Of a DNA stretch of 64,000 nt, positions 9,977 through 18,296 are shown in pieces. The notes below the pieces were generated by a model. It worked only from the letters and a program-made list of their open reading frames with translations, ran no database searches and was not told where the DNA came from. Position 1 is the first letter of the stretch, and every line of letters starts with the position of its first letter. This DNA comes from Alteromonas genovensis (GTDB lineage Bacteria > Pseudomonadota > Gammaproteobacteria > Enterobacterales > Alteromonadaceae): positions 1-64,000 of the forward strand of contig NZ_JAAAWO010000014.1 in NCBI RefSeq assembly GCF_010500895.1. The letters run 5' to 3'. The translations under genes were made by a program, and so were the position numbers.

Positions 9977-11161
9977 ATGAAAGTGACCAAAGTAGAAATA
10001 TTCGACATCGAATGCCCGAAGCGCCCTCAGTGGAACCCTGTGTTTGTCAGAGTGTATACCGATGAAGGTATTACCGGCGTGGGCGAAGCGGGTCTTGCCT
10101 ACGACTGGGGCCATAGCGCCGCCGCTAATATGGTAAAAGAAATTGCCGAAGCCTTACTGATTGGATTTAATCCTTTTAATACCGAACTTTTATGGTCTCG
10201 CATGCTGCGCGAAGGCTTCTGGGGACTAGGTGGAGGCCCGGTTTTCTATTCTGCAATGAGCGCTATAGACACTGCGCTTTGGGATATCAAAGGCAAAGCT
10301 CTCGGCCTACCGGTTTATGAACTTCTTGGTGGTAAAACTAACGGTAAACTTCGCAGTTACGCCAGCCAACTTCAGTTTGACTGGGATACAGAAATCACCA
10401 AACTTAACGACCCTGCCGACTACGCTCGCGCTACTGAAAAAGCGTTAAAAGATGGCTACGACGCGGTTAAAGTTGACCCAATTGTTTACGACAAAGACGG
10501 TAACACCCACTTTGACAGAACCAAGCTGTTTACCAAGCCGGAACTCAAACTGTTTCGCGCGCGTTTACAAGCAATGCGTGACGTTATGGGTGAAGACGGT
10601 GATATCATTTTCGAATGCCACAGCTTGCTAGGTGCCTCTACCGCTATTCAGTTAGGCAGTATTGTAGAAGACATTGGCTGCTTATATTACGAAGAACCAG
10701 TGAACTACTTAAACTCTAAGCTACATGACAAAGTAGCGAAAAACGTGAAGGTGCCTATTGCAGGTGGCGAACGTTTATACCATCGTTGGGATGTGCGGCC
10801 TTACCTTGAAGATCAATCCATCGACGTACTACAGCCTGATGTGGGTCTTTGCGGTGGCTTTACCGAAGCGAAAAAGGTGTGCGATTACGCTGATATTTAC
10901 GATGTGCGTATTCAGGCACATGTATGTGGTGGCCCTGTGGCAACGGCAGCAAGCCTACACCTTGAAACAGCCATACCAAACTTCCTGATCCACGAGCATC
11001 ATACCTATGCCACTAAAGCGTGGAATAGAGAGTTGTGTATTCAAGACCCTCAGCCAGTGAATGGCTTTATTGAGGCACCTGATACGCCGGGAATTGGTAT
11101 CGACTTAAATGACGACATTGTGTATCGCTCTCCTCATATGACGGTAACTGAACTGAAATAG
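9977..11161 (+). CDS. Enolase-superfamily acid-sugar dehydratase, GalD-like
   Basis: A 394-residue mandelate racemase/enolase-superfamily protein. It would remove water from an aldonic acid to give a 2-keto-3-deoxy acid. It has the N-terminal capping domain (1-120) and a (beta/alpha)7-beta barrel. Likely metal ligands are E213 (in FECHS, with H215), E239 (YYEEPV) and E265 (GGERL); a late catalytic histidine is H315 (QAHVCGGPVATAASLHLE). The pattern from E265 to H315 closely follows D-galactonate dehydratase and its relatives. The exact sugar acid is not determined. A strong terminator follows at 11180. Confidence 0.85.
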   Translation: MKVTKVEIFDIECPKRPQWNPVFVRVYTDEGITGVGEAGLAYDWGHSAAANMVKEIAEALLIGFNPFNTELLWSRMLREGFWGLGGGPVFYSAMSAIDTALWDIKGKALGLPVYELLGGKTNGKLRSYASQLQFDWDTEITKLNDPADYARATEKALKDGYDAVKVDPIVYDKDGNTHFDRTKLFTKPELKLFRARLQAMRDVMGEDGDIIFECHSLLGASTAIQLGSIVEDIGCLYYEEPVNYLNSKLHDKVAKNVKVPIAGGERLYHRWDVRPYLEDQSIDVLQPDVGLCGGFTEAKKVCDYADIYDVRIQAHVCGGPVATAASLHLETAIPNFLIHEHHTYATKAWNRELCIQDPQPVNGFIEAPDTPGIGIDLNDDIVYRSPHMTVTELK

Positions 11162-11179
11162 CGAGTGATATAAACTGGG

Positions 11180-11226
11180 GCACCGCAAACTAGTAAAAGA
11201 TTCTACTTTTTTGGCGGTGCTTTTTT
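11180..11226 (+). terminator. Rho-independent terminator after the dehydratase
   Basis: A 7-bp GC-rich stem (GCACCGC / GCGGTGC) with a partly paired interior is followed at once by six T residues. Confidence 0.8.
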
Positions 11227-11260
11227 ATTAGCTTAGGATTTTCCCCATCAGCGTGTAACC

Positions 11261-12298
11261 CTAAAACTGATACCACTTGTATGCATTTTTATGACGCAGC
11301 TTCTCTGCATCATCCTTGCTTAGACTAAAAGCCGTAGAGGCTGTTTGAGACTGCATACGCTTGAGCATGTTGTCATACCCTTTTAGTAGTTGAGCGTAAG
11401 GCATTCGCCAGGTACACAAGGGAAAATTGCTCGCCAGCATAATGTTATCTATAGGAAGTATATCAAGAGCGGTATTAAGCAATCGCTGAACATAAGACCA
11501 CGTCCATTGCCTGTCCTGCATCTCCATACCCGAAAATTTAAATGCCACATTGCTGCATTGCGCTAAGGCAATTAAATGACGCTGCCATTTTGTGTAAGCA
11601 AGGCTGGAATAAGAGTGCCTGCTTGAATTAGTGTGCTTGCTACAAGAGCCTTCAGCGGGTAAGGAGCCTTCAGCGGAAAAGGAGCCTTCAGCGGGTAAGG
11701 AGCCTTCAGCGGAAAAGGAGCCTTCAGCGGGTAAAGCCTCATCAGGCAAAACGTCAGCTGAAAAAGGCGCTGCCGCAACATGATTCACTATTACCGTCAA
11801 TTCAGGAATACGCTCAATCACATTCAATAACGCGCTGACGCTTGCCCCATCGGTAATATCGAATTGCGCATCAAAAGATAGGTTGTTTGCAGCCATATGT
11901 TTCAGGCTATGCAGCACCTTAGGGCTTCGCAATAGGGTGGCTGCATCATCATCAAGAATATGACGAAGCCCACTTACAGAGCGAAAACGTTTTAATCTAT
12001 CAATGTCTGATAAGGAGGTAGACGACTGCAAGTCAATATTAGCCACACTGCGAAACGGTTTTACACAGTGCTGCTCTAAAAACGCCACCTCTCGCCACGG
12101 TTGCCCGTTATCAAAACCTGCCTCAATATGCACAAACCCTCCGAGCGTTGCGTGATTTCCTTTGAACAAACCCCTTTCATATACACTGCGTGCGATGACA
12201 GACTTGTCCCGCCAATAGGGCGGATTATTAGGCTTTAGCCAGTCGTAATGACCGTGCTGAAGGGCAAAAAAGTGTATATGAGGGTCAATCCAGTTCAT
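11261..12298 (-). CDS. Amidohydrolase family protein (COG3618, sugar-lactonase-like)
   Basis: A 345-residue TIM-barrel hydrolase of the amidohydrolase-2 type. Relatives hydrolyse sugar lactones such as L-fucono- or rhamnono-lactone. The metal/substrate motif DPHIHFF is at residues 5-11; HIEAG (about 57-61) and a C-terminal NFPLC segment also fit. It follows an SDR gene with an 18-base gap, a common lactone-forming/lactone-opening pair. Oddity: about residues 186-225 are a low-complexity insertion rich in Ala, Glu, Gly, Ser encoded by five 18-bp DNA repeats, which makes the protein longer than the usual ~290 residues. Function is likely retained because the core motifs are present. Confidence 0.8.
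   Translation of the reverse strand: MNWIDPHIHFFALQHGHYDWLKPNNPPYWRDKSVIARSVYERGLFKGNHATLGGFVHIEAGFDNGQPWREVAFLEQHCVKPFRSVANIDLQSSTSLSDIDRLKRFRSVSGLRHILDDDAATLLRSPKVLHSLKHMAANNLSFDAQFDITDGASVSALLNVIERIPELTVIVNHVAAAPFSADVLPDEALPAEGSFSAEGSLPAEGSFSAEGSLPAEGSCSKHTNSSRHSYSSLAYTKWQRHLIALAQCSNVAFKFSGMEMQDRQWTWSYVQRLLNTALDILPIDNIMLASNFPLCTWRMPYAQLLKGYDNMLKRMQSQTASTAFSLSKDDAEKLRHKNAYKWYQF
11646..11735 (-). repeat. In-frame 18-bp tandem repeat inside the amidohydrolase gene
   Basis: Five 18-bp units that alternate between two variants (GAGCCTTCAGCGGGTAAG and GAGCCTTCAGCGGAAAAG), so the higher-order period is 36 bp. They encode alternating LPAEGS and FSAEGS hexapeptides. The unit length is a multiple of three, so copy-number change keeps the frame. 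Confidence 0.95.
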
Positions 12299-12316
12299 GG
12301 GCGTTCTTCCACATCA

Positions 12317-13126
12317 TTATTGCGCCGTGTACCCACCATCTACGGCATGAAGGCTTCCAGTGATAAAAGACGCTTTATCGCTACAAAGGAAATAAGTGAG
12401 TTCGGCGACGTCTTGAGGTTGACCTAGCCTGCCAATGGGCTGGGCTGCCGCCTCTTCTGCTACAACGTCGTTTTTATTTGCCCCAGAACGCGAGACATAG
12501 TTGTCGATGGCGTTGTGAAATAATGGGGTTTCAATAGTGCCAGGACACACCGCATTCGCCCTTATATTAAAAGAGGCATAATCAAGGGCGGTACTTTTAG
12601 CTATGGACGCCAATGCAGATTTTGTTAGCCCATAGGCGAAGGAGTTTTGTTTTCCCACATAGGATTGATCAGAGCCCATCACCACTATTGCACCTGATTG
12701 CTGTGCTTTCATAACAGGTAATGTATTTTTTATTGCGGCGTAAGCTCCTTTAATATTTAGGTTTATTATACTGTCGAGTAACGCTTCGTCAGTCTCTTCG
12801 ATAGTGGCTGATACGTGTTTGCCCGCATTACACACCAACGCATCAATACGTTTATAGTCTTGTGCGACAGACGCCAGTGCTTTTTCTACCTCGCTCACGT
12901 TGCTTACATCGCACTTTACCCACTCACAATGTAGCGGGGCGACGTCAAAGTACCTAATGTCTAAATTCACCACGCGATAGCCGTTTTCAGCAAATGTTTT
13001 ACATACGGCAAGGCCAATTCCCAAACTGCCACCCGTTACCACGCAGACTGGGCTATTATTAAGCTTAACGTCAGTATTAACGCTTACGTCAGTATCAATT
13101 TCGGTATTCGTTGTGGTATTGGTCAT
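12317..13126 (-). CDS. Short-chain dehydrogenase/reductase
   Basis: A 269-residue classical SDR. It shows the cofactor motif TGGSLGIG (about residues 32-39), the NAG motif (VCNAG), the catalytic Ser region (GSDQS), YxxxK (YGLTK) and CPGTIETP. It would oxidise an alcohol or sugar with NAD(P). Next to a lactonase-type amidohydrolase and opposite a sugar-acid dehydratase, it may be a sugar 1-dehydrogenase or a 2-keto-3-deoxy-acid dehydrogenase. The first 24 residues are a polar Asn/Thr/Asp-rich tail absent from typical SDRs. It is probably transcribed with the amidohydrolase, and a tiny ORF precedes it. Confidence 0.88.
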   Translation of the reverse strand: MTNTTTNTEIDTDVSVNTDVKLNNSPVCVVTGGSLGIGLAVCKTFAENGYRVVNLDIRYFDVAPLHCEWVKCDVSNVSEVEKALASVAQDYKRIDALVCNAGKHVSATIEETDEALLDSIINLNIKGAYAAIKNTLPVMKAQQSGAIVVMGSDQSYVGKQNSFAYGLTKSALASIAKSTALDYASFNIRANAVCPGTIETPLFHNAIDNYVSRSGANKNDVVAEEAAAQPIGRLGQPQDVAELTYFLCSDKASFITGSLHAVDGGYTAQ

Positions 13127-13140
13127 AGCTCACGTTGCCC

Positions 13141-13245
13141 CTAGTCTATTTCTGTTTCTCTGTGCTTTCTTTGTGATTGCGCTAGTATCTGTGGCGTAAG
13201 CATGCCAGCGAGTAGGATAAATGCAAGGAAAAGCCAAAAGGCCAT
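13141..13245 (-). CDS. Possible 34-residue membrane peptide upstream of the SDR
   Basis: An ATG-initiated ORF of 34 codons ends 14 bases before the SDR start. The peptide has one hydrophobic stretch (FWLFLAFILLAGML) and a charged, polar tail (QSQRKHRETEID). Its layout resembles a single-span small membrane protein or the last helix of a lost transporter. There is no strong ribosome site, and an in-frame stop lies four codons upstream. I do not recognise it. Confidence 0.35.
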   Translation of the reverse strand: MAFWLFLAFILLAGMLTPQILAQSQRKHRETEID

Positions 13246-13254
13246 AAGTAATAG

Positions 13255-13276
13255 TTAACCTGAGTCCTGTTTGAGA
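13255..13276 (-). repeat. Diverged copy of the AAACAGGATTCAGGTTA motif
   Basis: On the minus strand it reads TCAAACAGGACTCAGGTTAA. It differs at two positions from the pair at 30953 and 31039. It lies just upstream of the small ORF and the SDR operon. Its orientation relative to the following gene is the same as in the other two copies. Confidence 0.6.
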
Positions 13277-13387
13277 AGCGGAATATAGGTAATTAATTAT
13301 TAACTTTCAGTTAACGGACTACTCTGACCACTTGTTTTATGGCTATAATAGAGAAATTAAAACACTTGTTTGAAAAAGGAGTCATCC

Positions 13388-15148
13388 ATGCCTCTACACC
13401 ATGCCCCTACCGCTGATTTTCAGTTTCTTTTAAAAGAATGGCTTGGACTTGATGCCCATTATGAAAAGCTCGGTATCAGTGATTTTGATAGCGACCTAGC
13501 GAATGAAATTATTTCGCAAGGTGCTAAATTTGCACTAGATGTTGTTGCCCCATTAAACCGAGAGGGCGACGAAGAAGGCTGTAAGCTTGAAAATGGTCAG
13601 GTTACTACACCAAAAGGTTTTGCCGACGCCTATCAAGAATATGTGGCCAATGGCTGGAATGCCATGCTTGGCTCTGCTGAGTACGACGGTCAAGATTTAC
13701 CTTACACCATGGCCGTACCGGTTCACGAAATGTTGAATGCCGCTAATTTAAGCTGGCGTTTAACAACCATGCTGACCGAGAGTGCGACACTTGCTGTCAC
13801 TAAGCATGCCAGTAAAGCGCTTAAAGATACATATCTTGCGAAGCTTATCAGCGGCGAATGGACAGGCACGATGAACCTTACCGAGCCTCACGCTGGAACA
13901 GACTTAAGCTTGCTAAGCACTAAAGCGCAGCCACAAGACGACGGCAGCTTTAAAGTGACAGGTAACAAGATATTTATTACTGGTGGCGATCACGACTGGA
14001 GCTCTAACGTTATCCATCTAGTTCTCGCTCGTTTACCTGACGCACCAAAAGGTGTTAAAGGTATTAGCTTGTTCTTAGTACCCAAATTTTTACCTGACGC
14101 AAGCAATGAGCCGGGCGAAGCAAACAGCCTGTCAGTGGGCAGTATTGAACACAAGATGGGTATTAAAGCCAGTCCTACCTGTGTAATGAACTTCGACGGT
14201 GCCACCGGCTGGTTAGTGGGAGAGGAGAACCAAGGGTTAGCGTGCATGTTCACCATGATGAACGATGCTCGTTTTCAAGTGGGTTTGCAAGGCTTAGGCG
14301 CTGCTGAAGCGTCTTACCAAGGTGCCCTTACTTATGCACGCGACCGCGTTCAATCTCGCGCACCGCAAGGCATTCAAAACCCTGAAGGTAAAGCCGATCC
14401 AATCGTATTTCAGCCCGATGTAGCAAGAATGCTGCTAACGCAGAAGTCGTTAATCGAAGGTTGTCGCGCTCTGTCTCTTTTCTATGCCAAATTTATGGAT
14501 ATCGAAAAGCACACAGAAGGCGAAGAAAAACAAAATGCAGAAAATGTGCTTCAGTACTTAACGCCTATCTGCAAGGCCTTTATGACTGACATGGGTCTTG
14601 AAACCACTAATATTGGTGTACAAGTATACGGTGGTCACGGTTTCATCCGCGAATGGGGAATGGAGCAGCTGGTGCGCGATGTGCGTATTGCCATGCTGTA
14701 TGAAGGAACCAACGGTATTCAAGCCCTCGACTTAATTGGCCGCAAGCTCACCCGAGATGGCGGTAAAATGATGGAGTCGACCTATGCTGCATTTAGTGAA
14801 CTGGTTAACGACATCGAAGATGGTGAGAGTAAAGCACTAGCACAAGGCCTATTAGATGACTGGCGCGCCTCTTCTGCCGACTGTTTGGGAATGGACCCAA
14901 CCACAGCTGCTTCAGCGGCATGCGACTTCCTAAATTACAGCGCATACTCGCTAATTGGCGTATTGTGGTACAGCATGGCTGATAAGGCTCAGCGCTCAGA
15001 TAATGCGGTATTAGCAGCCTCTAAAGTGAAAACCCGAGACTTTTATATGCAGCGTATTTTACCTCGCCGCGACGCACACAAAGTAGCGTATAAAGCAGGG
15101 CCAGATAGCACCTTAGCGATTAGCGGCGACGAGTTCGACTACTTGTAA
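13388..15148 (+). CDS. Acyl-CoA dehydrogenase, DmdC-like large form
   Basis: A 586-residue FAD-dependent acyl-CoA dehydrogenase of the long class that has an extra C-terminal domain, to which 3-methylmercaptopropionyl-CoA dehydrogenase (DmdC) and several fatty acyl-CoA dehydrogenases belong. Visible are the FAD/substrate segment MNLTEPHAGTDLSLL, ITGGDHD, and the catalytic glutamate region MLYEGTNGIQALDL. I place the start at 13388 because AAGGAG lies seven bases upstream; the in-frame TTG at 13370 overlaps that site. No DMSP genes are nearby, so the substrate could be an ordinary fatty acid. A strong terminator is shared with the next gene. Confidence 0.92.
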   Translation: MPLHHAPTADFQFLLKEWLGLDAHYEKLGISDFDSDLANEIISQGAKFALDVVAPLNREGDEEGCKLENGQVTTPKGFADAYQEYVANGWNAMLGSAEYDGQDLPYTMAVPVHEMLNAANLSWRLTTMLTESATLAVTKHASKALKDTYLAKLISGEWTGTMNLTEPHAGTDLSLLSTKAQPQDDGSFKVTGNKIFITGGDHDWSSNVIHLVLARLPDAPKGVKGISLFLVPKFLPDASNEPGEANSLSVGSIEHKMGIKASPTCVMNFDGATGWLVGEENQGLACMFTMMNDARFQVGLQGLGAAEASYQGALTYARDRVQSRAPQGIQNPEGKADPIVFQPDVARMLLTQKSLIEGCRALSLFYAKFMDIEKHTEGEEKQNAENVLQYLTPICKAFMTDMGLETTNIGVQVYGGHGFIREWGMEQLVRDVRIAMLYEGTNGIQALDLIGRKLTRDGGKMMESTYAAFSELVNDIEDGESKALAQGLLDDWRASSADCLGMDPTTAASAACDFLNYSAYSLIGVLWYSMADKAQRSDNAVLAASKVKTRDFYMQRILPRRDAHKVAYKAGPDSTLAISGDEFDYL

Positions 15149-15303
15149 TGCTATTGGCGATTGCCTGTTAAGTAGTAGGTGGTAGGTGAAATGTACCTAC
15201 CACTGGCTATTAGCTTCGCGAAAGCTGTAACAAGGTGTTCGCTAACAATATACACTAAGAGTACTTGCTAAAAATACTTGTTCAAAAGTAATGGCAACAA
15301 AAA

Positions 15304-15356
15304 GGTCGGCTTGAATTGCATAGTTAACGCTATGCACTCAAGCCGACCTTTTTTTT
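15304..15356. terminator. Bidirectional terminator between convergent genes
   Basis: GGTCGGCTTGA (15304-15314) pairs with TCAAGCCGACC (15338-15348), with a second inner stem TGCATAG / CTATGCA. Runs of A on the left and T on the right make it work in both directions, for the acyl-CoA dehydrogenase and the DUF3016 operon. The rest of 15149-15466 holds only a short repeat. Confidence 0.9.
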
Positions 15357-15379
15357 ACAGTCTTTCTGTTCTTTAAAAG

Positions 15380-15424
15380 CATGTACCTTTAAATCATGCA
15401 CTTTTAAATCATGTACTTCAAAAT
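15380..15424. repeat. Three 15-bp imperfect tandem repeats
   Basis: Three adjacent units: CATGTACCTTTAAAT, CATGCACTTTTAAAT, CATGTACTTCAAAAT. They lie in the 3' region of the DUF3016 gene and have no evident function. Confidence 0.85.
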
Positions 15425-15466
15425 CGCTGTCTTATACCAGTGCGTATAGATAGTTACGAAATCTTA

Positions 15467-16015
15467 TTAGCCTTCGTTCTTTAGGTTTTCAGTGTCAGCA
15501 AACGTATCGTCAAACCAATCATCTAACATGGCCTTTTCATAAAACAGGTTTTCATTTCTCATGTTTCTGATATTGGTGTCCATAAAGCCCATGTCTTTAA
15601 GCTTAAAGTCATCTTCACTTTTCAGTACTTCACCACTGCTATCGGTTAACGAATAACTGAATGTCATTCTTGGTATATCAACACGCTGTATTACGCGCAC
15701 GTCTGAGCCCATATTGTTGCCAAAACCAATAAATTGACTGGGCCACACTTGGCCAGCTAAATCGATATTAGTGACAACCATCGATAGTGTTTGAGATTTT
15801 GGCAAAGAGGCGGCTAACTCAACTAAATGGGCTTCTAACGCCTCAAGGGTACGCTCACGAAAACGAGCGCGGGACTCATTTGAAGGGCGCACATCGGTAA
15901 AAGATTTTGGCTCTTTCCACGTTATCTTTAGTTCGCCAGCATGAGTTGGCAATACGACGGCACTGCTTAACAACACCGTACAGATAGAGGCTGTTATGAT
16001 AGACAACTTATTCAC
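15467..16015 (-). CDS. DUF3016 family exported protein
   Basis: A 182-residue secreted protein of unknown function (DUF3016), a family found mainly in Alteromonadales, Shewanella and Xanthomonas relatives. After the signal peptide (MNKLSIITASICTVLLSSAV.., ending near THA) come the family landmarks: ELKITWKEPKSFTDVRP, an ERTLEALEAHL helix, QFIGFG and the acidic C-terminus MLDDWFDDTF. I chose the GTG at 16015 because AGGAGAG precedes it and the signal peptide begins there; the frame stays open to 16114. It follows the 121-residue ORF by 53 bases and is probably in its operon. Confidence 0.82.
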   Translation of the reverse strand: MNKLSIITASICTVLLSSAVVLPTHAGELKITWKEPKSFTDVRPSNESRARFRERTLEALEAHLVELAASLPKSQTLSMVVTNIDLAGQVWPSQFIGFGNNMGSDVRVIQRVDIPRMTFSYSLTDSSGEVLKSEDDFKLKDMGFMDTNIRNMRNENLFYEKAMLDDWFDDTFADTENLKNEG

Positions 16016-16068
16016 GTTTACTCTCCTCGTTTCGGTCTTCTCGCAAACGTTTTCGGCGTTTCTAGATA

Positions 16069-16434
16069 TTAATCTGGCTTTCGCATTAGAGAAGACTGCG
16101 TAATAGTATGGCAAAGTTGAGCGCGTTTGGTTCCCGAAAAGTTGGGGTTTATATCGTCCTTTTCACAATAATTCGCATAAAAACGCTTAACACTATCTGT
16201 AGATACGGTGATTTTTTCAACATAGTTTTGTTGGTAGGGCTTTAATGGTTTTAGCTGCGTTGTGATATCACTGCGTAAACTCTCTAGCGCGCGCCGCTCG
16301 GGTAGCGTAGAAAGTGAGATGAACCAGTCGGATACAGAATTTTGAATGTCTTCAAACAAGTATTGAACAAAGGGAGAGCGCAAGATCAACACAAGCACAA
16401 TAATTTCAGCAGTAATGATAAAAAACCGTAGCAT
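16069..16434 (-). CDS. Uncharacterised 121-residue protein with one membrane segment
   Basis: I do not recognise this protein. It has an N-terminal hydrophobic segment (about residues 3-20, FFIITAEIIVLVLILRS), then a soluble helical region with a positively charged middle and two cysteines (NYCEKDD and QLCHT) that could form a disulfide in the periplasm. It is upstream of the DUF3016 gene on the same strand, so the two may act together at the envelope. Confidence 0.6.
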   Translation of the reverse strand: MLRFFIITAEIIVLVLILRSPFVQYLFEDIQNSVSDWFISLSTLPERRALESLRSDITTQLKPLKPYQQNYVEKITVSTDSVKRFYANYCEKDDINPNFSGTKRAQLCHTITQSSLMRKPD

Positions 16435-16736
16435 AACGTATTACATAACCTATCTTAATGGCGGCTTTTAATAACTGTGATTAACGCTGACATGTGAATA
16501 ATACCTCGTGTAAATGCGTTCAAACTAACGCTACTTTGCGCGCTATGGTGTTTAACGTGCTACTAAAATTAATTCTAGATACTTGAGTCGTAGTAAAGCA
16601 TATACGCTGATATTACACTATCCTGATTACTTTCTAGTACACAATTAATAATACGTCAGTATGCGAATGCACTTTTTATTATTGAATTAGGTTTACACTT
16701 TGTAGATTGTTCTCCTGTGCAAAAACTTACTTTCTG

Positions 16737-16760
16737 AACTTTCAGTATTGACTGAAAGTT
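16737..16760. promoter_or_regulatory. Perfect 10-bp inverted repeat
   Basis: AACTTTCAGT and ACTGAAAGTT are separated by ATTG. It lies 105 bases upstream of ccoG. It could be an operator for a dimeric regulator or a transcript hairpin; no T tract follows, so a terminator is unlikely. Confidence 0.5.
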
Positions 16761-16787
16761 TAAAAAGTACGATCATAATGAACATTC

Positions 16788-16801
16788 TTGATCTACATTA
16801 A
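16788..16801 (+). promoter_or_regulatory. FNR/Anr-like binding site upstream of ccoG
   Basis: TTGATCTACATTAA matches the FNR consensus TTGAT-N4-ATCAA at nine of ten positions. It is 65 bases upstream of the ccoG start. ccoG works with the microaerobic cbb3 oxidase, whose genes are classic FNR targets, so the site is plausible. Confidence 0.65.
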
Positions 16802-16865
16802 TCATGACAATCCTGTTGCTGGTATACTCCACACGCCATTTAAGGATGTTAGCTAAGGTTTATTT

Positions 16866-18296
16866 ATGAACGAACAAATACCGGTCAAAAATGTCACACC
16901 GGTAAAAGTGCACAAACCAAAGGGAGGCGGTCAAGGTAAACGCCACGACTCCCGCAGTCGCATTTATGTGCGAGCCGTAAAAGGGCCGCTGGAATCGTTC
17001 CGCCGATTTTTTGGGCTTATTTTTCTTGGCTTGTTCGCCATCATTCCTTGGCTTCAATTTAACGGCCAGCAAGCCGTATTACTCGATATTGGCCAGCAGC
17101 GCTTTACAATATTTTCGCTAACACTTTGGCCTCAAGACCTTACGCTATTAGCCTACATATTTATTGTGTCGGCATTCGCCCTCTTCTTTGTTACCACTTT
17201 TGCAGGTCGAGTGTGGTGCGGTTTTATGTGCCCACAAACTACCTGGGTATATATCTACACGTGGTTTGAAGAGAAATGTGAAGGGCCCCGCAATAAGCGA
17301 ATTAAGTTAGACGAGCGCCCAATGGACGCCGATAAGTTTATGCGTAAAACGGCTAAACACACTGCATGGGTGGGCGTTGCTCTGTTAACGGCGCTTACTT
17401 TTGTTGGGTATTTCACGCCTATAGGTGCACTATTTGTTGACTTCTTTACCTTCAACGTAAGCTTCTGGGCTGGCTTTTTTGTTATTTTCTTTGCCGTGTG
17501 TACCTACGGCAACGCAGGTTACATGCGAGAAATTATGTGTACTCACATATGCCCTTACGCTCGCTTTCAATCTGCCATGTTTGACAAAGATACCTTTACC
17601 GTATCTTACAACGCCAACCGCGGCGAAAAACGCGGGCCGCGCCCACGCAAGCTTAGCCACGAAGAGGTAAAAGAAAAAGGGTTAGGTGATTGTATCGACT
17701 GTAACCTATGTGTGCAGGTCTGCCCCACCGGCATCGATATTCGAAATGGATTGCAGTACGAATGCATCAACTGTGGTGCGTGCGTTGATGCGTGTAACGG
17801 TGTCATGGACAAAATGAATTACCCCAAAGGACTCATTAGCTTTACTTCTGAAGAAGAGTTGGCTGGCGGTAAAACCCATATTATACGACCTAAGCTCATT
17901 GGCTACTTTGTGGTACTCGTGATCATGATTGGCCTGTTGTTCGCCAATATCTACACTCGCAGCCCTACAGAAGTCGATATTATTCGCGATAGGAACTCTC
18001 TGTATCGCGAAACGAACGAAGGGTTGATTGAAAATGTGTATACCATCAAGGTATTGAATAAGACACAGAAGCGTCAAACCTACACCATAGAAATAAAAGG
18101 CCTTCCTGATTATGAATATATCGGAAAGCAAGAATTTGTCGTTGAAGGTGGCGCGGTATATTCAACGCCGATATCGGTTGCAACCGACGCTTATAATCTG
18201 GAAGATACGGTCACTGACATATTCATTAGTGTTACCACCACCGTAGACGGTGATATTGTAACCATTGATGAGCCAACTAAGTTTCTTTATCGATGA
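16866..18296 (+). CDS. ccoG: Cytochrome cbb3 oxidase accessory protein CcoG (RdxA/FixG)
   Basis: A 476-residue inner-membrane ferredoxin-like protein needed for copper handling and maturation of cbb3-type cytochrome oxidase. It has an N-terminal basic segment, membrane spans (about 35-55, 80-105, 150-170, 185-210, 335-355), the CGFMCPQTTW and CTHICPYARFQS cysteine motifs in the membrane part, and two 4Fe-4S ferredoxin motifs (CIDCNLCVQVCPTG and CINCGACVDAC, about 278-312). The C-terminal 120 residues form the periplasmic FixG Ig-like domain. It overlaps srkA by four bases (ATGA), indicating translational coupling. The cbb3 operon is not in the window. Confidence 0.96.
   Translation: MNEQIPVKNVTPVKVHKPKGGGQGKRHDSRSRIYVRAVKGPLESFRRFFGLIFLGLFAIIPWLQFNGQQAVLLDIGQQRFTIFSLTLWPQDLTLLAYIFIVSAFALFFVTTFAGRVWCGFMCPQTTWVYIYTWFEEKCEGPRNKRIKLDERPMDADKFMRKTAKHTAWVGVALLTALTFVGYFTPIGALFVDFFTFNVSFWAGFFVIFFAVCTYGNAGYMREIMCTHICPYARFQSAMFDKDTFTVSYNANRGEKRGPRPRKLSHEEVKEKGLGDCIDCNLCVQVCPTGIDIRNGLQYECINCGACVDACNGVMDKMNYPKGLISFTSEEELAGGKTHIIRPKLIGYFVVLVIMIGLLFANIYTRSPTEVDIIRDRNSLYRETNEGLIENVYTIKVLNKTQKRQTYTIEIKGLPDYEYIGKQEFVVEGGAVYSTPISVATDAYNLEDTVTDIFISVTTTVDGDIVTIDEPTKFLYR

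Larger units (their letters stand above)
16435..16865. other. Intergenic promoter region upstream of ccoG
   Basis: 431 bases between two divergent genes. It contains a perfect palindrome (16737-16760) and an FNR-like site (16788-16801), described separately. No coding or RNA gene is seen in the AT-rich remainder. Confidence 0.6.

Noticed and set aside
11646-11735. CRISPR-like array
   Set aside because: Units are directly adjacent without spacers and lie in frame within a gene, so this is a coding tandem repeat.
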